From contig CAUJNA010002780.1 in NCBI GenBank assembly GCA_963377175.1, forward strand, positions 299,261-363,260: a stretch of DNA of 64,000 nucleotides, given 5' to 3'. This stretch comes from Effrenium voratum. Its lineage: Eukaryota > Sar > Dinophyceae > Suessiales > Symbiodiniaceae. The notes under the pieces were generated by a model that saw nothing but the letters and a program-made list of their open reading frames with translations, had not been told where the DNA came from and made no database searches. Below, in pieces: positions 25,309 to 36,485 of this stretch (position 1 is the first letter of the stretch; every line of letters begins with the position of its first letter). A program made the position numbers and the translations under genes.

Positions 25309-28300
25309 GTGGACGCTATCGTGGTGGGTGCTGGCCTGGCGGGGGTGACTGCCGCCAGGGCCATGGTGGAAGCTGGTAGGCACGGGACCCGGGCGTTGGT
25401 GTTTCGCGGTGGCTGTTGTTTGGAAACCCAGTTGGACGTCATGGTTGCCCAGGTGTACATATCAGCATAGGGGTACTCAAGCTAGGGTAGTAGATTGTTG
25501 CCTGGTTTGATACCGACCACTGTTTGGAAAAGCGCAGCGCACCTGTATGTTGCACTCGGTTCACAAGCAGACATGTGCGCTGCGCGAGAACAGTTGGGGG
25601 CTTCAAAAACCGCGGCAGCAAGTGCTGGCCGCAAGTTAGAGATTCAGCGGCTGCGCGAATTGGTCCAGAAAAGCAACCGGACCCCGCAGAGGGTGCATCC
25701 GGGAATGTCAAAACCGAAAAACAAAAATCACTCAGTTTTTGCACATCGGCGACGCCGATCCCCGCAAAGGGCCGCGCGCGCCAAAATCGACCACGCCGAT
25801 CCCGCCAAGGGTCGCGCGTATCCAAATCAACCACGCCGATCCCCGCAGAGGGTCGATTTTTATCTACCCCACCGCCCCAAGGAGAGAATTTAACTCCTCG
25901 CAAAGGACTTTCATGAGCATTGCTCCTCGCCAGTGACTCTCACGAGCATTGCTCCTCACAAGTGAATCTCACGAGCATTGCTTCGGAGCCTCCCAACCCT
26001 GAATCGACTGGGGAACACGGGAACAGGGGATCTGGCAGAACGGGGGGAATGGAAGCATGAACAAATGGTTTGAAGCCTTTCGGCGCAGCCGAAAAGTGGG
26101 GTGATGTTCAGCATCACCAATCACAGTCGCCCTGATTCGGTCTAGATCATATTGATTATGTTGTTGAGTACAAACCCTTGCATTCACAGTTGCCACTTGC
26201 TAGGGAAACTGCCCAATGCAAATCACGTTGATGTGTTGTCATGACCCTCTGGAATCTCTTACTATTCTTCCTAAAATGAACCTTGGCCTTTTAAACTGGT
26301 GTCGCGAACTGGCAGATTATCACCATGAGCCTCTGGTGTTCACTTTGCATTTTTGTCCGACCGTCCGTCCGTTTGTCGGTTTGTTTGTTTATTTGTTTGC
26401 TTTTGGGGAGGACACGGTTTGACCCAAGCTTTTTGGCATACGCTATGGGTTTAAACCTAATGAATCAAGCTCGGCGAATTCCGGGCCAGGGATGTGCTGG
26501 TCTTCGACAGATACGCCCAGATCGGCGGGTCGGGGCTTCAGGCGATCCACTCAGGACTTTCCTTTTGGAAAAGGGGCCTACTTCCATGTTTCGGTACCCT
26601 TCCGTGATGCTCGCGTTTGATTTTCTTATGCTTCCTTATTTGCATGCAGATCGAGTTTCCTGCTGATGGATGCAGCTGACATTGCTCACACCGTGGTTTC
26701 TTCTCTTGCTGTCGGCGCATCCTCCACGAGACAGCAGTGATTGGAATCAGGATCTGGACGTACTATGCGAACCAGTTCTCCAGGGTGAACACCTCCGAGG
26801 TTGGGTATCGCTACTTGAATACAGCAAGCCATCAGTGAGCGGGTCAGACGGTCTCTCTCGCGGCCCGTGACAGAGACTGTGATTCTGCTTCCTGGCCCAC
26901 CAAAAATAGAACCGAATTGGGCGGATCCTGCTGGAAGACCAATTTCCTCTTCAAGGGGCACCATAATTTGTGTAGATTGTGACATGGAAGCTCCGGGCGA
27001 GTCCATTGCTGCTGTGAAACGCCACCCTGGTGGCACCTGTGCAGTACTTGGAATGGATCGGCAACTCCCGTTTGCTTGCTTTACTTTCGCAAAGAAAAAG
27101 GAACGTGTCAAGCTGAGGGCGAGGGTTTTCTTATTGCATACAATATCACCCTACTTTGTGGTTGGCTTACTTCCAGTATTGAAAAATGTGACCTCAGGCA
27201 GATTCCATTGCGCTGCATCCTTCAGACTTCACTCAGCGACTCAGGCTTGGTGAACCAAGAGGGACCCGGAGCTAGGCCCAATGAGGCGAGTGTGGGTGCA
27301 CAGGGTGCAAGAAGTGTCTGTGTTTTTCATGGTGCCCTTTTCAGAGTCGTGTTGAAAGACCAAAGGGAAGAATTGTTTTTTTGGGGGCTTTCCCTGTCAA
27401 GAAAGTATCTATTGAGGGCTCAGGCAACTTTTGTTGCTCTCTGTGGTGATGCATGAGGGCTTACTTGACAAATTGGGGGATGAGCATCAACCTGCTAGAT
27501 AGGATGTTGAATGACTGTTGTGAGGCTTTCAATGCAGCCACGTCCATTGCCATGCGATGAGTTTTGCTTGTGTCGCGTCGCAGGACCACTCGCCCACCCA
27601 CGACATCATGCGTGACCTGTTCACGGCCTGATGCCTATTGCATTTCATGTGATAACCCAGACAGCTTCATTCAAACTGTCAAACTTAAGATGGCTGCTTG
27701 GCTGTAAGGGGGCACTGTATTTGTCCACGCTCCAAGCAAAAGGGGTGAACTCCATGATGACCACCTGTGTGTATGTGTGTATGTGTGGCCAGGTGTAGTT
27801 GGTCGTTCTTTCAAGGACGGTTGGGGCCGCCTTATGGGTTGAGTCACAGCCAGGTGGGTGTGTCTCCAAGAGAATAGGGAACCCAACAAATGGAGGAATT
27901 TGTTTGGGTGTTCCCATTCCAACGGATTATTCTGTTGATTTTTCGCTTTGAAGCAGGGTTTCCTCAAAGCGAGGGCTCACCGGATGCTTCGTTGCTCCGA
28001 GGTTGCGGCCAAGTTCGCCTTCGGCAAGTTCCGCCTGTGCACCGAGGTCGTAAAGGCCTGGGACCTTTGGCAGCGAAGGATCTGGACGAATCCACAGGGC
28101 TCCTAAGCCGCAGCTTGGCCATTGAACGCATTGCCTTTTGCAACGGACCTGCAAAGAAACCAGCATTTTGGAGGTAATGTTCAGGTTGAACCACTGGTCC
28201 GTAGGAAGTCAGCGCAACCAGGAACATGAGCAAGGGGTAAGAGTCCTTGGTCAGCTTGATGGAAAACAGATGGCACTGGTTTCGGCTTGTTACATTCTAT

Positions 28301-31300
28301 CCATTTATCAGTGCCATCAATGCTCCCAAAAAGGCACCTCGGGGACAATCCCTTGGCCTGCAAACGCTGTCAAGCTCTCTGGGAATCGTACCATGAGCGC
28401 AAGACGTTGGGGACCCAGTTTTTTTCTGGCCTCCAACCAGTTTTTGTTTGGCGATACACCAAAAGGTCAACTGCGGGTCAAGCAAACTCATTGCAACAAC
28501 TACTGTGGATGAACAAAGTCCTGCACGAGTTGGGAGGACGAAACCCTATGAATATATGCTGGGACAAACTACCTGCCAACTGGTGCAGGATTTTGTCCAT
28601 CCTCTGTAGTTCCCCCAGAGATGCTTGCAGAGGCCCCCCAAACCCAAGCAGCGAGCAGCCACACCCCTCTGCAGGTGGACTCGCGACCTGCCGCGGCCTC
28701 ATAAGTGCCCTGGTTGGGCGGGTCTTGAGTGAAAACCGGCCAGTTCGGGGCTCCCCGAATTTTGGCAAAGTCAGCTCAGGGTCGCTGGAAGTTTTCTTGG
28801 CCACGTCGATAGGTGATGGTTGCTTTGCTCAGAGCTCTGCAGACTAGACTATTTGTTGGCCATGCAACTGTACGCAGCGAGCTTTTGTTTTGGTGCGGAT
28901 GATTGGGATTTGTTCAGCCGCAGGTTGGGAGTCCCACACAAAAAGTTGGGTCGTCCAACTAATCAAAGGGCGCTTCGCCCTTGTCAGGTCCCTGCCCAAC
29001 CGCGCACCTGTGCCAAGTATCAAAGACACTCCGCCCCTTTTGTTTGGAGAAGGCAGAGCTGGTCCAGGAGGAGTGCCAGCACGGGCAAATTGAACGTGCC
29101 AAAGCTCTGGGCCACTTTTCCCGTTTGCACAAGGAAAAGGGCACTTCGAGTGATTTGCCATGAGGAAACGAGGAGAACCCGGTTTCCGCAATCTGAATCC
29201 CAAGGACAAGTCCTATGACGTGCACTGGAAGAACCTGACAACGGGCGAATCTGGCCAGGCGAATGATTGCATTGACTTCAGATCAACGTTTTCGGTGCAG
29301 ATTACACCTAGTAGCATTCAATGCAGACCAATCAATAGCTGCAGCTTTCTCCGCAGACGCACTGCAAGAGCATTTGCTTCCACACGAACCGCCGAATTGG
29401 CAAGAGTCGCGGACTTATCCTTTGCAATGTGCAGAATCTATTGGGCATTGTATCGAATGCGATTGACGATATTGACGCTCAAACCACCGAGGAAGGGACG
29501 TGGAATGGCCTGGCCGGGAGAAGTTTCGAGGGGAATGCGACTTGGCAGTTCTGTGCTTGTGGCCGCGAGAGCCAGGATAAAGCGGGTATACCTTTGCTAC
29601 CTGGAGTTCATTGTCCTGTTACATGGGCATTTGTGCAAAGCTTGATGCGCTGCGCTGGATGGATTGCACTAAGTCAATTTTTGTATGGTGCAAGCTGAGG
29701 TGTGTATGGCTACGCCAACGAGGCATGGCGGACCGCAAGTTGCATTCATGGGAAGCCCAAATTACCAAGCTACTAGTTGAGCGGTTGGTAGTCTCATGAG
29801 GGCAATCGCACTCTTTGGAGTTCATTCTCATCAATCGGGCTGGGCAAATCACTTAAGCTATCCACAGCGGGTGAACCAGTCTCATTTAATTAGGCTTCCC
29901 TCCCAAAATGACCAGGGTGCTTGCACTTCCCCCAACCTCGCTGAGAGGTGCTGCCACTGACGTTCTGGGGCAAACACGCAGAAGCCTCAGCGACAGGAGT
30001 TGGAAACAGAGGCTAGAGGCCACTTTTGGTTTGTAAAGTGGTCTTTCAGGAGTGTCCGGACAGTCAGGTGGGTGGGTAAAGGTAGGATTTTCGGGGTGGG
30101 CCTGCCAAGGCATGAGCGAGGTTTCACCTCCGCACAAGTTTTGCAGGTTCACTCCACTCCAGGACTCTAGCTGTGGCTGCGAGACTACTCGAGGTTCACC
30201 AGACTGACGCACAGGCAGTTAGTCTATGTTGGGAGGTGCTGGTTTCTGAATGTGCACTCCAGACCATGTCTTTCGGGGGGGGCTCAAATTGGCAGATTGC
30301 AGACAGATCTCGTGTGGAGTCCTGAGGTCATTGTTGTTGGAGCTGGCGCTTTTGCGTGCGCTGAGTTCAGAGACAAGCCACGTTGACTAAACTTCGGGCC
30401 TTGCTGCGCCTCATCGATGCCTCATCCATCAAGATGAATCTCAAATTGTAGACCATTTTGAATGGTCTTCACAGCCGATCAGGGCTAAACCCAGCATGTC
30501 TGAGGGATCCCTGTTGAACAACCGCACAATTGGCCTTAGATATCTTCGGAGGTACGAGAACCTGCGTACTGCGATCGAGCATGGGGCAAAGCATGCGAGA
30601 GACTCAGTGCATATCGATGATCGATGTTCGCGGCACACCAGGTTTCGCCTGGTTTCATTTAAAATTTGTGTGTTGTGTGCGAGGAGGGCAGGGGAGACCA
30701 CCCACATTTCTCATCAACACCAGAGACTTCGCCCAGGCCCCAAAACATGTGTCAATAACTTTGGCCGCTCTCGCCCAGGTGGGCAGCATTCTAAAAGGGG
30801 TTAGGGCCCACATCTTTGCGGTGACATTCTTCACATGTTGCGTAGGCAATTGACTGACAGGGCCACAACCGCATAGGCGTGCGTAGGCATTTCACAGAGG
30901 CTTGTGTTGTGAAGCCTCGCATTGGCAGTCGCGCGGGCGACGGCTTACTAGGTTGACATGCCACGTGGTGTGCTTATGAAGGAGTAAATGATGTGAAGCG
31001 TGGTTGCGGGGATGGTTTGACGGCTTGCGAAGCCCTGCGTGACCAACACATCTATCGCCGTTTCCCAAATTCAAACAAGTCAGCAGAGTTCGCGTAGGCT
31101 CATCTAAGATCCAATCGGGGGGGCCTTCCGGCCTCGGCCTTCCTTTGCAGACTTGCATTGTCGCGTAGGCGCGTAGGCAGGCGTCTAGTCAATTTGGGTC
31201 TCACATAGGCTGTTTTGCGGGAGTGGTCGCTTTTGGTATAGGCGGCGGCGTGGCGTAGGCGAGTAAAACGTGGTAAGGTCCCACACAAACAAGCAACTGC

Positions 31301-33030
31301 CCAGGTGACCATGCTAGGGCGGCGAGCCGGGACCACCTGCCCCAAATGGTCGGCCACCGGCATGCTTGACTTCATGGATCTGGGCTTGGGTCCCTTCAAG
31401 CAAACGATTGAGGGCCGAGAACGTCGGCCCCAATTTGTGGACCTGTCTTCGGTTCTTGGAGTGGGATGAGTGGGGATGCTGGTGGAAAAGGTCAGCCTGG
31501 GATGGGCAGGTGTTTACCTTGCTTGCGGTTCTGCATTGTGTTGTGGGAAGGCTTCCTGATGGGCTTGGCGAGGTTCGATGAAGCAACCTGAGTTCCTGTT
31601 AGCCTTTTAGCATCTTTTAGCAGAATGTCGTGCTCTCATATTAGCCAGGATCGATGTGATCGCCTTTCTGCGCCCGATGGATGAGTTCGGCGCCTATATT
31701 GCGAGGGATCCGATGACATCAGAATGGGACATCGCTTCTGACTGGCTGCGAGCTGATGGTGGTGTCCCTTGTTGCGGTGTCCCACCACGGCTTACGGATT
31801 CTGATTAGGAATCACTATCCCTTCCCCCCCCCTTCCCCCCCATTTGGGCCATTTTGTGGGATTCGGATTCTCGCAAAGGCACTACAACACTGGCAAGTCG
31901 GGGAACATGATCAGCTTCGATGCCTGGAAGAAGTGCTATGAGGATGCGGGTTTGCCAACACCTGAGTGCCGGGAGCACAGATGGATAGATGTCAGGTGGA
32001 ACATTGGCCGCTTCCAGTTTCGGTTGACAGCTGCCCGTTCTCATCTTCCCTTGATTCTGCTGGGTGGATTTGCTAGGTTGGGCTGAAGGCCTGCTGAAGC
32101 CGCACAATCACACGATTTCGGCCGCGGTCTGAGTTGCTCCGCTGCGTTGTGCGGTTGAAGGGGCAGCATCATTGCCCTGTGAAAGGATGTAGTGTTGAAA
32201 ATTGGTAAAGGGTTTGTTATGTGACCAAGCTCAGCATGGTGGCTATTGATGAAAGACTTGGGCGCAGCAGTAGCTGTAGCTGCAGGTTAATGGGACCTGA
32301 GGAGAGGTAAATCTTGGGACAAGCAACTTGGAGGGTAGAACGGACTTGGTACCGCAGGTGTCAGATCTCGCCTTCATCGCCGGCTACCACGGGCTAGCAA
32401 CTCTGAGGCTCACCTGGCATGTCGAGTCTACTGGGTGTTTGGAATGTTCAAACTCGATAGCCGATAGCCATTCTGTTCGACGGTAGTTATTTCCGCATTG
32501 CAGTCCTTAAGTTTCGCATTGCTTTGGCGAGTCCTTTGGCAGTTTAGCGTGGCCTGCGCTGGCATGCAGATGACATGACAGGGTTGGCGAGATCAAGGAA
32601 TTCCGGAACGACGGGCACGGGGTGGTCCTCAAGGACAGCAGCGTGAGTTGTGGGAGGGTTTGGATTGGCACGTTTGCTTTAGATGCATGTGCAACCATGT
32701 TCTTGCAATCAACTTGATATCATATTCAACCCTTCTAAGGCACATGTATTGTTGCAGATGTACAGACACAGTTGACTGTGCTTTTGTGGCAGATGTGCTA
32801 CTCTCAGTCTATGAGGATGGTAGCAAGCTGGACTGTGACATCATCATTAAGGCCATGCTTACGTTCGTCGCGTGAGTCAAGGTCAGAATTTGCAGAGCCT
32901 GATTGCTTTCAATTGACCCAGGCTTCGCACAGGTGCAACCTAAGACAGCACCCTTGGGGCTCGTTGCAAGACATTTGTCTCTCCTAGGCAACGGGCTTCC
33001 TCCTGAACGACGAGGTCCCGAAGATTCTTG
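25309..33030 (+). CDS. Flavin-containing monooxygenase-like oxidoreductase, at least 11 small exons
   Basis: Known family order is visible. 25309-25379: FAD Rossmann motif AIVVGAGLAGVTAARAMVE, GC donor in phase 2. 26490-26554: RDVLVFDRYAQIGGSG, the second strand and GG motif, phase matched. 26751-26834: WTYYANQFSRVNTSEVGYRY. 27957-28055: VAAKFAFGKFRLCTEVVK, GC donor. 28185-28221: VEPLVRRKSAQP. About 29205-29258: DKSYDVHWKNLTTGE. 30327-30364: NADPH motif EVIVVGAGAFACAE, whose GT donor matches in phase the exon at 30552-30597 (YENLRTAIEHGAKHA). 31649 to about 31758: IDVIAFLRPMDEFGAYIARD. 31879-31995: DAWKKCYEDAGLPTPEC. 32793-32851: YEDGSKLDCDIIIK, GC donor in phase with 32988-33030 (ATGFLLNDEVPKIL), the ATGF-type motif. 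Expected reaction: FAD- and NADPH-dependent oxygenation of an unknown substrate. The start and the last exons are not identified, and some exons are surely missing. Confidence 0.85.
25748..25985. repeat. Two short minisatellites inside a monooxygenase intron
   Basis: Three copies of a roughly 43-bp unit with CACGCCGATCCC and GGGTCGCGCG (25748-25857). Then three copies of a 29-bp unit holding GAGCATTGCTCCTC (25892-25981). Just upstream, 25585-25670 is open as a helical stretch (AAREQLGASKTAAASAGRK) that could be another exon. Confidence 0.75.
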
Positions 33031-33157
33031 GTGCGTCTTTGGTTCGTTTGTCCCCAGCACCGAGGCTCCGAGTGCTTCACTTGTGATCTTTAGCCTTTGA
33101 AGCTTGCGGAAATTGAAGGTGCCCCCCACTAAGTTCACTTGGTGCAGCCAGTCCAAG

Positions 33158-33239
33158 GATCTCCGGTCGAAGGAACATCCACTCCTTTGATGTGCTGGAC
33201 TTCAACATGGCGTACGCCAAAACGGAGAGACAGGGAGAG
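33158..33239 (+). CDS. Probable exon downstream of the monooxygenase
   Basis: After CAGTCCAAG the frame with clear purine-first bias reads ISGRRNIHSFDVLDFNMAYA then KTERQG. It could be a C-terminal exon of the monooxygenase, but its entry phase does not fit the exon ending at 33030. Either a further exon lies between them or it belongs to another gene. Confidence 0.4.
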
Positions 33240-33494
33240 AGACGTCCTCGTCCTAGAGAACGGTGGAACAGGGGGCAGTGGTTCAAAGATCCCCTTTTGG
33301 TTGATAGCGTTAAGTGACTTTCCCTTTGGCGGGGTGACGTTTAAAGGGGACATACAAGAAACTCTGCGCAGGGGCGTTAAAGAAGCTGCAACCCTTTGGG
33401 AACGGTGAAAATCGCCGTGAAGCGAAAACGGTTTGGAGGGGTCCAACTGATATTGACTTTGACCGACAGCCCGGTCATGGCAGGAGTTTGAACT

Positions 33495-33796
33495 GCAGTG
33501 TGCGTGTGCGTGCGTGCGTGCGTGCGTGGGTGCGTGGGTGCGTGGGTGCGTGGGTGTGGGTGTGTCTGTGTCTGTGTCTGTGTCTGTGTCTGTCTCTGTC
33601 TCTGTCTCTGTCTCTGTCTCTGTCTCTGTCTCTGCCTCTGTCTCTGTCTCTGTCTCTGTCTGTGTTTCTGTCTGTGTCTGTGGCTGTGGCTGTGTGGCTG
33701 TGGCTGTGTGGCTGTGTCTGTGGCTGTGGCTGTGGCTTTGTGTTTGTCTGTGTCTGTGTCTGTGTCTGTGTCGTCTGTGTCTGTGTCTGTGTCTGT

Positions 33797-33863
<67 letters not shown>

Positions 33864-34140
33864 CGTGCGCGTGCGCGTGCCCGTGCGCGTGCCCGTGCCC
33901 GTGCGCGTGGCGCGTGGCGCGTGGCGCGTGGCTCTGCGCGGCGTGGTGTGCGGGCGGGCGGGCGGGCGGGCGGGCGGACGGGCGGGCGGGCGGGCGGGCG
34001 GGTGTGTGCGTGTGTGTGCGTGTGTGTGCGTGTGTGTGTGCGTGTGTGTGCGTGTGTGTGCGCGTGTGTGTGTGTGTGGGTGCGTGCCTGTGTGTGTGTG
34101 TGGGTGCGTGTGTGTGTGTGTGTGTGTGTGCGTGTGTGTA
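33495..34140. repeat. Compound GT-rich satellite
   Basis: Successive blocks of TGCG, TGTGTC, TCTGTC, TGTGGC, TGCGTC, GCGTGC, GGGC and GTGTGC repeats. Open frames up to 370 codons on both strands are artefacts. Confidence 0.95.
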
Positions 34141-34335
34141 CCCCCTGTTCCCAAAGGGGCCCCCTTTTTGGTGCCTTTCTTTCTTTTTTTGGGTCGGATG
34201 CCACCATAGCAAACGACTTGACGTTCAGTACCTTCGCTAGCTGCTGGCGTCTCCACGAGGAGGGCTCCTTTTGGGAACTCCTTTTGGGAATTGCCTTGGG
34301 ACGCGCCTCACGGTTTCGCTGTCTCCCATGAAGTG
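34141..34335 (+). repeat. Duplicated unique block, copy 1
   Basis: About 190 bp beginning CCCCTGTTCCC, with CACCATAGCAAACGACTTGA and CTCACGGTTTCGCTGTCTCC. It follows a GT microsatellite. A diverged copy occurs at 34915-35135 in the same orientation. Confidence 0.85.
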
Positions 34336-34536
34336 TGTACCGGCACTGCTTCCGAGCTACGGTCAGTGTTGTGAACCCTACGGGGCACTCGACTTGTCTC
34401 ATGCACACCTTTGCCACTGACCTTGTTGACCTGGACCAAGTTTCACTACATACTTTGATGTTTCACCCAAACCCTATCGAGACACCCATGTCCCTCCAAC
34501 CTTTCCCTTTTCGGACCCGTCTCCTGTCAGGCATAC

Positions 34537-34734
34537 TTGGCTCGTTTGCGACGGCCCCTGATGAGGAGCCCTGACGCAGGTCCCATGTCCAACTCCAACT
34601 CGGCAGGGCGCATGGCTCCCCGGCAGGGCCCGCGCCTCGCCGCTCACCGGTGGCAAGGACCAGGTCCACAGGTGTCAATCTCGAACTCTTCTTCGGGAAT
34701 CTACGTCTCCATCAACGGTCGATCCAAAGGCTAA
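34537..34734 (+). CDS. Doubtful exon, Arg/Ser-rich
   Basis: After CTCCTGTCAG the frame is open as AYLARLRRPLMRSPDAGPMS and then as SISNSSSGIYVSING to a stop at 34734. It lies between the two duplicated blocks. Composition is only moderately coding-like. Not recognised. Confidence 0.25.
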   Translation: MARLRRPLMRSPDAGPMSNSNSAGRMAPRQGPRLAAHRWQGPGPQVSISNSSSGIYVSINGRSKG

Positions 34735-34914
34735 CCTGTCGGCCGTGAAGTCAGCACCGTTTGCAACGCTACGGCGCCCCCGGCCTCAAGTCAGGTCCGC
34801 GCGCTAGCGCGCAGGCGCGCAGTTTACAAACGTCAAAAATATCCCATCGCAATGCAAGACGGAGGCGCGCCATGTCCCTGCGTTTTTCCTTTTTCGCGTG
34901 TGTGTGTGTGTTTG

Positions 34915-35135
34915 TGCGCCCCCTGTTCCCTAACGGGCCCCCTGTTTGGTGTCTTTCTTTCTCTTTTAGAGTCGGACGCCACCATAGCAAACGACTTGAC
35001 GTTCAGCTCTGCTGGCGTCCCTGATGAGGAGGGCTAGCGAAGGGAAAGACGATCAAGCGTGGGCTACGCCGAAACTCCTTTTGGGAATTGCTTTGGGATG
35101 CGCCTCACGGTTTCGCTGTCTGTCTCCCATCAAGC
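34915..35135 (+). repeat. Duplicated unique block, copy 2
   Basis: The same order of words as copy 1 (CCCCTGTTCCC, CACCATAGCAAACGACTTGA, CTCACGGTTTCGCTGTCT), with an extra ~30 bp before the AACTCCTTTTGGGAATTGC word. It is preceded and followed by GT repeats, so the unit may be satellite plus block. Confidence 0.85.
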
Positions 35136-35139
35136 GTGC

Positions 35140-35500
<361 letters not shown>

Positions 35501-35632
35501 AGGTGGCATTCAGCAAAGCAAGCAATGAAAGGTGGCAGCATGTTGTTTCCATGAGTCATGGATTCACGGATGTTTGCTTATGGGTCACTATTGGAAGACT
35601 GATTGCGTTGGTCACCAAGTTATACGTTGCAG

Positions 35633-35798
35633 GTTCTGCAAAGGCCATTGGGTCCCGCACATCTCTGAAGGTATGGCGCGGAGCCGTTGCTGGATGGTGC
35701 ACAATTCGGCAGTGCCAAAGGCCGCATTGCCGAAGAAGAGCAAGTCAGCGAGGAGGCGCAAGCAGGGCACCGTTGCACTTGACCCCGGACGCATTTGA
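35633..35798 (+). CDS. Possible last exon with CxxC and basic tail
   Basis: Just after ACGTTGCAG the frame reads CRFCKGHWVPHISEGMARSR (the first Cys lies in the acceptor overlap), then a basic KKSKSARRRKQG stretch, ending at a stop at 35798. The C-x2-C-x3-H start recalls a zinc knuckle, but the fourth ligand spacing is wrong, so no domain is claimed. Confidence 0.35.
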
Positions 35799-35889
35799 CC
35801 ACATGGCGAGCCCATTGTTCTTGTCCGCAGCGTGCAGGGGAAAGCAGCCGGATGCAGATGCCCAATTCGAAACAATTATTTGGTGATCG

Positions 35890-36480
35890 AACCCTGCAGG
35901 CCCAATAGTGCTGAATGCGGTAAGGAGCTTGAATACATGTTGAGTCGTGTAATCATGCACATGATGCCTTTCCATTCCTTCCAGTGACAAGTCAGAGAAG
36001 GAGAGCAGCTTGTCACGTTTCCACCAGCATTTGATCGGTTGCCTTTGATGGCCCGTTTCATTTTCTGATGTTAACAGTGCTGTATGCCAAACGTCTTGTG
36101 ACAGAATGCCACCGCCCTTCCCAAGCTGGGTGTGTGCTTGCTTTCTCGTTTGTTTCATCCTCTTTCTGGAATATGGGATCAAACAAGTTCTAAATGGCAG
36201 GGCAGGAGCTCTTTGTCAACTGGAGCTCCATACAAAACTCTTTCTGATTATCCAACCTTGAAGCATGCAGCATGCTTCGAAGTCATTCGGAGGCACTGTC
36301 TCTCCTGAAATTTCAATGCCAGCGGATCACTCAAAAAAAACAACGCATTTCGCACTGTTTTGATAGTACTTCCTTGCAGACTCGACTGCTTTGCAAGCTG
36401 CTGTTTGCTGTGCTTTCCTGCTGCTTGAAGCGATCTCGAGCTAGTATTGTAGCAATTTCCAGGGTAGACCAGCTCACAAC
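35890..36480. other. No gene seen
   Basis: Unique sequence. No exon with both good splice sites and coding bias was found. Confidence 0.4.
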
Positions 36481-36485
36481 CACAG

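Noticed and set aside
25760..25860. Regular 43-bp repeat considered as a CRISPR-like array
   Set aside because: Only three imperfect units with no unique spacers, in an intron of a nuclear gene.
28287..28847. 186-codon + strand frame
   Set aside because: It lies between two monooxygenase exons, has weak codon bias over most of its length and is probably intronic. Only a part near 28610-28670 (MLAEAPQTQAAS) looks exon-like.
33135..34256. Long Arg/Thr- or Cys/Val-rich frames on both strands
   Set aside because: Products of the compound GT satellite, open in all frames, with no splice sites or conserved motif.
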